A stretch of DNA of 64,000 bases. Source: Sorex araneus (taxonomy: Eukaryota > Chordata > Mammalia > Eulipotyphla > Soricidae). Where the stretch lies: the NCBI RefSeq assembly GCF_027595985.1, contig NC_073303.1:28217847-28281846 (forward strand). Direction: 5' to 3'. The notes under the pieces are model-generated. The model was given only the letters and a program-made list of their open reading frames with translations. It searched no databases and was not told the origin of the DNA. Each line of letters begins with the position of its first letter. Position 1 is the stretch's first letter. Shown here one piece after another: positions 55,715 to 64,000 of this stretch. Position numbers and translations under genes: made by a program.

Positions 55715-55879
55715 TTTTTAGATTGAATTACCATGAGATACAAAGCTGTTCATGATGAGCCAGTTTTAGTCATAAACTCTTCCAACACCCATCCCTCCAT
55801 CAGTGTACATTTCCCACCACCAATATCCCCTGTTTCTCTCCTGCCTCACCCCCACCCCATCTAATTTCTAATGACAGGC

Positions 55880-55938
<59 letters not shown>

Positions 55939-56587
55939 TCCCCACCTTTGGGCATTATGGTTTGGAATACAGATACTGAGAGGTTATCATCTTTGTTCCT
56001 TTACCTATTTTCAGCACGCAGTTCTAATCCAGATTGATTATTTCCAACTATCTTTGTCATAGTGGTCCCTTTTCTATCCCAGCTCCCTTTTCCCTCAGCA
56101 CTTGAGGCAGGCTTCCAACCAATCCTCCTGGTCCTTGTTTCTGCTGCCCCTGGGTATTAGTCTCATAGCCTGTTTTTCTTTTTTCATATCCCACAAATAT
56201 ATTCAATCATTCAATGTCTGTCCCTGTTGTGACTCATTTCACTCAACATGATACTCTCTGTTTGCACCCATTTATAAGCGAGTTTCATAACTTCATTTTT
56301 CCAAACATCTGCATGGTATTACATTGTTTCAATGTACCATAGTTTCTTTTAACAGTCATCTGTTCTTGGAACTGGGACACTTGGTTGTTCCCAGATTCTG
56401 GCTACTGTGAACAGTGCTGCAATGAATATAGTCATGTAGATGTGCTTTTGGCCTCCTAGGGTATATTCCTACTAGTGTTTTTGAGCAATCTGGAAGTTCA
56501 ATTTCTAGCTTTCTAAGGAATGCCCATGTTGTTTTCCAAAAGACAGAACCAGTTGACATTCCCATCAAGAATGAAGGAGAAACACCC
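55715..56587 (-). mobile_element. L1 3' part (-), shared insertion
   Basis: Same insertion as at 30200 in the first gene, but longer: 3' UTR (55715-56130) and end of ORF2 (56150-56580). It is cut by the + strand L1. Confidence 0.75.
55884..55936 (+). repeat. (CT)n microsatellite
   Basis: About 25 uninterrupted CT units inside the L1 3' UTR, at the place of the GA-rich run of other copies. Confidence 0.95.
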
Positions 56588-57034
56588 TGGCCACACCCTC
56601 CCGTGGCCCTGCTTTCCGCCGCCTGGAGTCCCCGAGACCCTGCAGCTGCCCCACCCCGTGTCCTGCGCGCCCCGTCTCCTGACTTGGCCCCGTAACTGCG
56701 GCCCGCCCATGCAGGTACCGTCACAGACCCTCGGCCACGCCCTCCCGTGCCCCGCTTCCCGCCTGGAGTCCCCGAGACCCTGCAGCTGACCCACCCCGTG
56801 TCCTGCGGGCCAGTTATTCTTTCTTATCTCAGCACAATAATTATTGTCTATTTCTTTGAAAATCACTTTAGCCATCTCAACCGCTCATGCAAAATATCCA
56901 TTAGCTTAGTTTCACAATATAAAAGCTGTCAGTGAAGCAAGGAAGTTTAGCACAATCAGAGCCCCTCCTTTCCACAGCAAGAGAGAACAGGAATAGATAA
57001 CTACAAAGTTCCAATTCTATACTTCCGTAACAAT

Positions 57035-57985
57035 ATGAAGAAGCAGCGAAAATCCCCTCCACCAAAAGAGGGAGAAGAAAGAATTCCAGAAACATCAACG
57101 GGGGCTACTCACATCTACGACCACTCAGATAAATAATTCAGAGAGGAGATCTGGAGGAGAGTCGACCTACTCCAAGCAACCATGGAACAGACATCCAATA
57201 AATTAAGGGAGGAGATGAATGAAGCACTGGAACGATCTACCAAGAAAATACAGGAAGAAATGAGAACAGAAATCTCAAACCTACGAACGGAAGACACACA
57301 AATAAAGGAATCGGTAGACGAATTAAAAATCTCACTAGATGCCCTCAACAGTAGAATGACTACAGCTGAAGACAGAATCAGCGACCTGGAAGATGAGCTG
57401 CAGAAAGCTTATAGACAACAACAAATCATGGCCAAAGACCTCAAAATGGCTATAGAGCGAATCAGAGCCCTGGGGGATGATTTCAAGAGAAACAGCATAA
57501 GAATCATTGGAGTACCAGAACCGCAGGGAAGTAACCCCGATGAAAAAAACACAGTCAAAGACATCATTGCTAAGAAATTCCCAGAGCTGGAGAAGGCAGG
57601 CATCCAGATACACGGAGTCCGAAGAGTGCCAGCAAAAAGAGACCCCAATAAAAAGACTCCAAGGCATATCATAGTCAGAATGACGGATGCTATGGATAGA
57701 GACACAATTCTGCAAGCAGCAAAGTCAAAGAAAGAAATCACATACAAAGGAGCACCCCTCAGATTTACAGCAGACCTGTCAGAGGAAACCCTCCGAGCCT
57801 GAAGACAATGGTGGGACATAGTAAAAAGACTCAACGAAATGAACGCCTCACCAAGAATACTTTATCCGGCTAAACTCTCACTCAAACTCGAAGGAACCAT
57901 ACACTACTTCTCAGATAAACAACAGCTCAGGAACTTCATAGACTCAAAACCAATCTTGAAAGAAGTTCTAAAGGGGCTACTGTAA
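57035..57985 (+). pseudogene. L1 ORF1, two in-frame stops
   Basis: Frame of 316 codons closely similar to the intact ORF1 at 38217-39179. A Gln codon is TAA at 57134-57136 and another is TGA at 57800-57802. Between them 57182-57802 is open and shows the coiled coil (EQTSNKLREEMNEALERST) and the RNA-binding centre (SIRIIGVPE). Confidence 0.92.
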
Positions 57986-58027
57986 GACAAGGTGGAGCCA
58001 CATAAAAACAACAAATACCATATAAAT

Positions 58028-61000
58028 ATGACACAAAATCCTATCACAATAATCTCCCTCAATGTCAACGGCCTAAATGCACCCATTAGAGTGGGAAATG
58101 GATCCGGAAACTAAACCCAACATTCTGCTGCCTGCAAGAAACACACCTGAACAAACAGAGTAAACATAGACTCAAAGTCAAAGGATGGAAAACAATCCTG
58201 CAAGCAAACAACCCCCTTAAAAAAGCTGGAGTGGCCATCCTAATATCCGACAACATAGATTTCAGGTTGAAAAAGATTAAAAGGGACAGCGAAGGTCATT
58301 TTCTGTTTATCAAGGGATATGTACAACAGGAAGAAATCACACTCTTAAACATATATGCACCTAATGAGCGACCAGCTAAATATTTAAAACAACTCCTAGC
58401 AGACTTCAAAGAGGACATCACTAACAGCACAATAGTAGTCGGAGGCTCCAATATGGCCTTATCGCCTCTAGATAGATCGACAAGAACAAAACTCAACAAG
58501 GAAACACTGACTCTGAAAGAAGAAATTGAAGAGAGAGGCCTAATAGACCTATACAGGGCCTTACACACCCAAAAGAAAGAATACACATTCTTTTCCAGTG
58601 CACACGAAACATTTTCTAAAATAGACCATGTACTGGGCCCCAGAACATACCTCAATAGAATCGGAAAAATAGAAATTGTATCAACCATCATTTCAGACCA
58701 CGATGCGCTGAAGATAGAAGCTAACCACTCACTGACACGGAGAATCAAATCAAACACTTGGAAATTAAACAATTCAATGTTAAACAATGAGTGGGTCAGG
58801 AAGGAAATCAAGGAAGAAATCAAAAAATACTTAGAAACAAATGAGAATGAAGACACGAGTTGCCAAAACCTATGGGACGCAGCTAAAGCCGTGTTAAGGG
58901 GAAAATTTATAGCTCTCCAAGCATTCCTTAGGAAGGAGGAAAGGGCCCACATAGACAGCTTGACTACATGACTCAAGACCTTAGAAAAGGACCAGAAAAA
59001 GGAACCCAAACCAGATCGAAGGAAAGAAATAATAAAAATTAGAGCAGAAATTAATGACATGGAAACCAAAAAGACAATCTGAAAGATCAATGAAACAAAG
59101 AGCTGGTTCTTCGAGAAAATAAATAAGATTGATAAACCGCTAGCAAGACTCACAAAGAAAGAAAGAGAAAGACCCCTAATAAATAGAATCAGAAATGAAA
59201 AGGGGGGCATCATAACAGAAACCAGTGAGATTCAAAAGATCATTAGAGACTACTTCGAAAGTCTATATGCCACAAAACAGGAGAATCTAAAAGAAATGGA
59301 TGGATTCCTCGATTCCTACAATCTCCCAAGACTGAACAAAGAAGACTTGGGATACCTGAATAGACCCATCAATGTTAAGGAAATTGAAACTGTGATCAAA
59401 AACCTCCCCAAAAACAAAAGCCCAGGCTCAGATGGTTTCACTAGCGAATTCTTCCAAACATTTAAAGAAGACCTGTTGCCTGTTTTCCTCAAACTTTTCC
59501 AGGAAATTGAAAAAACAGGAACTCTCCCAAACACTTTCTATGAAGCACACATCTCCCTAATACCAAAAGCAAACAAAGACACCACTAAGAAAGAAAATTA
59601 CAGACCAATATCCCTGATGAACACCGATGCGAAGATCCTCAACAAAATACTAGCAAATAGGATCCAACAACTCATCAAAAAGATCATACATCACGACCAA
59701 GTGGGATTCATCCCGGGGATGCAGGGATGTTTTGACATTCGGAAATCAATCAACATAATCCAGCATATCAACAAAAGTAAAGATAAAAACCATATGATCA
59801 TATCAATAGATGCAGAGAAAGCATTTGACAAGATCCAACATCCTTTCATGATGAAAATCCTCTCCAAAATGGGGTTTGGAGGAACTTTCCTCAAGATAGT
59901 CGAAGCCATCTATCACAAGCCTACGGCAAACATTATCCTCAACGGGGAAAAACTAAGGGCCTTTCCTCTGAGATCAGGCACAAGACAAGGATGCCCACTC
60001 TCACCACTCCTCTTCAATATAGTACTGGAAGTCCTTGCGATAGCTATTAGACAAGAAAAAGAGATTAAGGGCATCCAGATAGGAAAGGAAGAAATCAAAC
60101 TCTCACTATTTGCAGACGATATGATACTATATCTAGAGAAGCTTAAAGCCTCTACTAAGAAATTCTTAGAAACAATAGACTTATACAGTAAAGTTGCAGG
60201 CTACAAAATCAATACCCAAAAATCCATGGCCTTCATATATGCAAACAATGAGGCAGAGGAAAGGGACATGAAAAAAGCAATCCCATTCACAATCGTGCCC
60301 CAGAAAATCAAGTACCTCGGAATCAGCTTAACCAAGGAAGTAAAAGACCTCTACAAAGAAAACTATAAAATGCTACTCCATTTAATAAAAGAGGACATGA
60401 GGAAATGGAAACATATCCCCTGCTCATGGATAGGGAGAATCAACATTGTCAAAATGGCAATACTCCCCAAAGCATTATACAGATTCAACACGATCCCTAT
60501 AAGGATACCCATGACATTCTTCAAAGAAATGTATCAAGCAATCTAAAAATTCATATGGAACAACAAATGTCCAAGGATAGCTAAAAAAATTCTTGGGAAA
60601 AAGACGATGGGAGGCATCACCCTCCCCAACCTCAAACTTTACTACAAAGCAGTAACAATTAAAACAGCATGGTACTGGAACAAAGGCAGAGCCATAGACC
60701 AATGGAACAGGGTGGAATATCCCTACACACAACCCCAAATGTATGATCATCTAATCTTTGATAAGGGAGCAAGAGATGTGAAGTAGAGCAAGGAAAGCCT
60801 CTTTAACAAATGGTGCTGGCACAACTGGACAACCACATGCAAAAAAATGGGCTTAGACCTTTACCTGACACCATGCACAAAAGTCAGATCAAAATGGATT
60901 AAAGACCTCAACATTAGACCACAAACCATAAGGTAAATTGAAGATAAGGTTGGCAAAACCCTCCACGATATTGAAGATAAAGGTATCTTCAAATGTGACA

Positions 61001-61836
61001 CGGAACTAAGCAATCTAGTAAAAACAGAGATCAACAAATGGGACTACATTAAACTAAAAAGCTTCTGCACCGCAAAAGATACAGTGACCAGAATACAAAG
61101 ACTATCCACAGAATGGGAAAGGATATTTACACAATACCCATCAGATAAGGGGTTGATATCAATGATTTATAAAGCACTGGTTGAACTCTACAAGAAGAAA
61201 ACATCCAACCCCATCAAAAAATGGGGCTAAGAAATGAACAGAAACTTTACCAAGGAAGAAATACGAATGGCCAAAAGGCACATGAAAAAGTGCTCTACAT
61301 CACTAATCATCAGAGAGTTGCAGATCAAAACAACCACGAGATACCACCTCAAACCACAGAGACTAGCACACATCCAAAAGAACAAAAGCAACCGCTGTTG
61401 GAGAGGATGTGGGGAGAAAGGGACCCTTCTACACTGCTGGTGGGAATGCCGACTGGTTCAGCCCTTTTGGAAAACAATATGGACAATTCTCAAAAAACTA
61501 GAGGTTGAGCTCCCATTTGACCCAGCAATACCACTGCTGGGAATATATTCCAGAGAGGCAAAAAAGTATAGTTGAAACGACATCTGCACTTATATGTTCA
61601 TCGCAGCACTGTTTACAATAGCCAGAATCTGGAAAAAACCCGAATGCCCTAGAACGGATGACTGGTTGAGGAAACTTTGGTACATCTATACAATGGAATA
61701 CTATGCAGCTGTTAGAAAAAAGGAGGTCATGAATTTTGCATATAAGTGGATCGGCATGGAAAGTTTCATGCTGAGTGAAATGAGTCAGAAAGTGAGAGAG
61801 AGACATAGAAAGATTGCACTCATCTGTGATGTATAG
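58028..61836 (+). pseudogene. L1 ORF2 (endonuclease-RT), frameshifted
   Basis: Starts MTQNPITIISLNVNGLN. A small deletion near 58090 shifts the frame inside the endonuclease. The true frame resumes and is readable from about 58100 to 61836, with stops at 58969, about 59080, 60544 and 61573. Motifs: GGSNMAL at the usual GDFN site (Asp lost), ISDHDAL (58695), RT region with NYRPISLMN (59605), [10 protein letters not shown] (59806), [15 protein letters not shown] (59977) and FADD (60110), and the C-terminal cysteine motif CWRGCGEKG...CWWEC near 61400. It cannot make an active protein. Confidence 0.92.
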
Positions 61837-62530
61837 AATAACAGAGTAGGAGACTAACACCCAAGAATTGTAGAAATAAGTACCAGGAGGTTGACTTCAT
61901 GATTTGGAGGCTGGCCTCACATTCTGGGGAAAGGTCAACTCAGAGAAGCGATCACCAACTATAATGTAGTCGAAGGCCATGTGGGGGAAGGGTGTTGCGG
62001 GCTGAATGAGGGCTAGAGACTGAGCACAGAGGCCTCTCAACACCTTTATTGCAAACCACAACAGCTAATTAGAGAGAGAGAACAGAAGCGAATGCCCTGT
62101 CACAGTGGCAGGGTAGGGTGGGGGAGATGGGATTGGGGAGGGTGGGAGGGATGCTGGGTTTACTGGTGGTGGAGAATGGGCACTGGTGAAGGGATGGGTT
62201 CCCGTACTTTGTATGAGGGAAGCATGAGCACAAAAGTGTATAAATCTGTAACTGTACCCTCACGGTGATTCACTAATTAAAAATAAATAAATTAAAAAAA
62301 AATAAAGAGGGATCACCTTCCAATGTTTGACATATTTTGTAGGGCATAGGTTGGAATACCCAAGGAAGTCAATTTATATTTCCTAATAGTTTTTGAAAGT
62401 CATTTAAAGTTTTTAATTCATCTCTTCGAATTTGGACCTTTTGAGGTGTAATTTTACTCTCTCATATTATTTGTTCCAAAAATTCCCAAGGAACCTGACA
62501 TTGAATTTTGTCCTGTGCAATTTTTAAACC

Positions 62531-62905
62531 CTATGACTCTAGTTTCCAAGTTACAGCTTCACAAACTTTCTGCAAATTTATTTGAGGTGGAGCAGTGATT
62601 AGAATATCATCCATATAGTGAATAATTTTGACTTCAGGGTACTGTGCCCTAATTATATTCAAAGGTTGATTAACAAAATATTGACACATCGTGGGACTAT
62701 TCATCATTCCTTGAGGCAAAACAGTCCAGTGATATCTTTTAGCAGGAGTTTCACTATTTAAGGAAGGCACAGTAAAGGCAATTTTTTCTCTATCCTCTTC
62801 TCTCAAAGGCATGGTATAGAAACAATCCTTTAGATCAATTATAATGATATTCCATTGTTTTGGAATAATGGCCAAATTAGGTAGGCCCATTTGCAAAGGG
62901 CACAT
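62531..62905 (-). pseudogene. Endogenous retroviral reverse transcriptase fragment
   Basis: 124 open codons containing DLKDCFYTMPL, VLPQGMMNSPT and the catalytic YMDD box (near 62610). Upstream RT sequence (62906-63100, with NSPVFVI) is in the same orientation but broken by a stop or frameshift. Downstream frames decay. Not functional. Confidence 0.88.
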
Positions 62906-63243
62906 TGGTTCTAGGCAGTCACTAACTTAGATCACTTAACATTCGCCATTTACCAGTCTTTCTCTTGATAACAAATACTGGTGAATTCCAGGCACTAGAG
63001 CTGAAAACAGTATATCCCAATTCAAACTGTTCTGTAACTAATTCATTTAAAGCCTTAAGTTTTTCTTTTGTTAAGGGCCACTATTCAACCCAAACAGGCT
63101 GAACCTTTTTCCAGACTATTGGGAGAGCTGGTCTTCGAGCAGTGGCCCAAATTAAAAAGGTGATTGCTGAGACACCCTCTCTTTTTCTTTAATGTATTTC
63201 ACACCAAGTTTTTGCAACAAATCTCATCCCCATATGGTGATAG

Positions 63244-63624
63244 TTATTGGAGCAATATATGGCTGGATGACTGCTGTGTCTCCATCAGGATCACTACAAT
63301 GAAGAGGTTGCACACTCTTTGAACATCAGTGACCACACCCATACCAGAAAAAGTAACGTCCACACAATGCTTTTGCCAAACCATAGGCCAATGATGAGAA
63401 GCGACAACATTAACATCAGCACCTGAATCTAATATACCCTCCAGTTTTGTTCCATCCTCGAAAGTCATAACCAAGGTAGGCTTATCATCAGTAATATTTT
63501 TTGCCCAAAATATTTCTGCATTAGTGCTTCCAAAATCACCTGTTCTTTTCATGCCTGTATTTTTTCCTAGTATGCACAGAAGCAAAAGCAGTTGAGCAAT
63601 ACGTTTCCATTTATATATATTCAA
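63244..63624 (-). pseudogene. Endogenous retroviral protease fragment
   Basis: Contains the aspartic protease active site DSGAD near 63415, preceded by a strand typical of the fold. Codons before about residue 25 belong to the linker after the dUTPase. The C-terminal flap and helix are only partly clear. Confidence 0.82.
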
Positions 63625-63639
63625 ATATCCGCTTGAACA

Positions 63640-63900
63640 GTGGTTATAATTGAGATTTCATTCACAAAATCACTGTCAATGAGTCCCACTTTTATGTTCA
63701 CACCTCGCAAAGTCATACTACTTCTCCCAAGGATCAATCCTGCTTTTTGGAAGGGGGTCATAAACATTAGTTGGGATTTTATAAATTTTATTAGGAGTCA
63801 AAAACAAATCCTGTAAAACTGAAATATCAGCGGCTACACTTCCTTCTGTTGCTCTCATAAGGTCAGTATAAGACAGTTTTTGCCAATGCTCTTGGGTTTA
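63640..63900 (-). pseudogene. Endogenous retroviral dUTPase-like region, frameshifted
   Basis: Two frames show dUTPase motifs in order: EGSVAADIS near 63850, then GRSSMTLRG near 63715 and GLIDSDF near 63685. One frameshift lies between them. It identifies the provirus class. Confidence 0.7.
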
Positions 63901-64000
63901 TTGATTATTATCATGGTAGGGGATGAAAAGCTCTTTAATTTAATTTGAGGTTTTATTGACAATTTCCCGTACTGTTGAAGGAATCCCAGATCGAGCCCTG

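Larger units (their letters stand above)
56588..62308 (+). mobile_element. Nearly full-length L1 (+), inactive
   Basis: Order: two GC-rich 5' monomers (56588-56812), 5' UTR, ORF1 57035-57985 with two stops, a 42-base gap, ORF2 58028-61836 with a frameshift and several stops, 3' UTR, and an A/T-rich tail near 62275-62308. At about 5.7 kb it is the most complete transposon in the window. No target duplication was recognised. Confidence 0.9.
62309..64000 (-). mobile_element. Betaretrovirus-like endogenous retrovirus, pro-pol part (-)
   Basis: Read right to left: a dUTPase-like region (about 63900-63640), protease (63624-63244) and reverse transcriptase (about 63100-62420). The dUTPase next to protease is the order of betaretroviruses. 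Frameshifts and stops separate the parts. No gag, env or LTR is visible; the 5' side leaves the window and the 3' side ends at the L1. An old, defective provirus fragment. Confidence 0.85.

Noticed and set aside
58296-59213. A 305-codon open frame on the - strand
   Set aside because: It is the exact antisense of L1 ORF2. Similar antisense frames lie over ORF1 at 38368-38867 and 57335-57834.
57035-61836. A retrotransposition-competent L1
   Set aside because: Two stops in ORF1, a frameshift in the endonuclease, several stops in ORF2 and loss of the Asp in the GDFN motif.
54727-64000. Exons 3-6 of the second DQB copy
   Set aside because: I scanned for the beta-2 words and the membrane exon and found none. 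Only intron, L1 and retroviral sequence is present.

Overview
This is a mammalian (eulipotyphlan) genomic window from the DQ part of the MHC class II region. The most likely source is a shrew (Sorex-like). That identification rests on dozens of copies of a tRNA-derived SINE of the kind described from shrews (SOR-type), and on an RTE-type LINE. It comes from recognition, not from a database search. There are no bacterial-type genes. Almost all long open frames are transposon fragments or their antisense shadows.

Host genes, all on the + strand. (1) A broken DQA-like class II alpha gene at about 1.88-12.13 kb. It keeps an X/Y promoter remnant, exon 1 with a SINE inserted at the start codon, exon 2 with a stop and two frameshifts, and the first third of exon 3. 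(2) An apparently intact DQB-like beta gene at 25.2-37.4 kb. It has an X-Y promoter, six exons with correct splice sites and phases, exon lengths of 270, 282, 111 and 24 for exons 2 to 5, and a poly(A) signal. It encodes a 265-residue precursor with signal peptide, beta-1, beta-2, transmembrane and cytoplasmic parts. (3) A second, truncated DQB-like copy at 52.6-54.7 kb. It has the promoter, exon 1 and an exon 2 carrying a 1-bp deletion. It is a tandem duplicate of the first gene's 5' half, and exons 3-6 are not seen in the window.

Repeat layout. 0-1.1 kb: an LTR (-). 3.3-6.0 kb: an RTE LINE holding two solo LTRs with exact 6-bp target duplications. 6.8-7.9 kb: another solo LTR, with a relative at 29.5-30.2 kb. 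9.3-10.5 and 15.8-20.2 kb: old L1 copies (-). 13.4-14.4 kb: L1 pieces (+). 24.4-24.7 kb: a near-perfect quasi-palindrome. 33.4-35.0 kb (DQB intron 3): L1 3' UTR sequence with a tandemly repeated unit of about 320 bp. 37.6-39.8 kb: the 5' part of a young L1 (-) with an intact 320-codon ORF1 and two 5' monomers. 42.5-49 kb: L1 3' ends, one of them a four-layer nest of L1, an RTE with an inverted 5' part, a solo LTR and a SINE. 55.7-56.6 kb: an L1 3' end (-). 56.6-62.3 kb: a nearly full-length L1 (+) with inactivating lesions. 62.4-64.0 kb: the dUTPase, protease and reverse transcriptase part of a betaretrovirus-like endogenous retrovirus (-), running off the window.

How the parts fit. The working unit is DQB, whose product would pair with a DQ alpha chain encoded elsewhere to present peptides to CD4 T cells. 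The alpha relic and the second beta copy look like birth-and-death evolution of the DQ cluster. The repeats date and shape that history: some insertions are shared by both DQB copies and others are private. I saw no convincing undescribed gene system. The most interesting signals are the DQB residue changes, the start-codon SINE, the duplication breakpoint at the X box, the palindrome, and a SINE subfamily whose tail matches the RTE 3' end.
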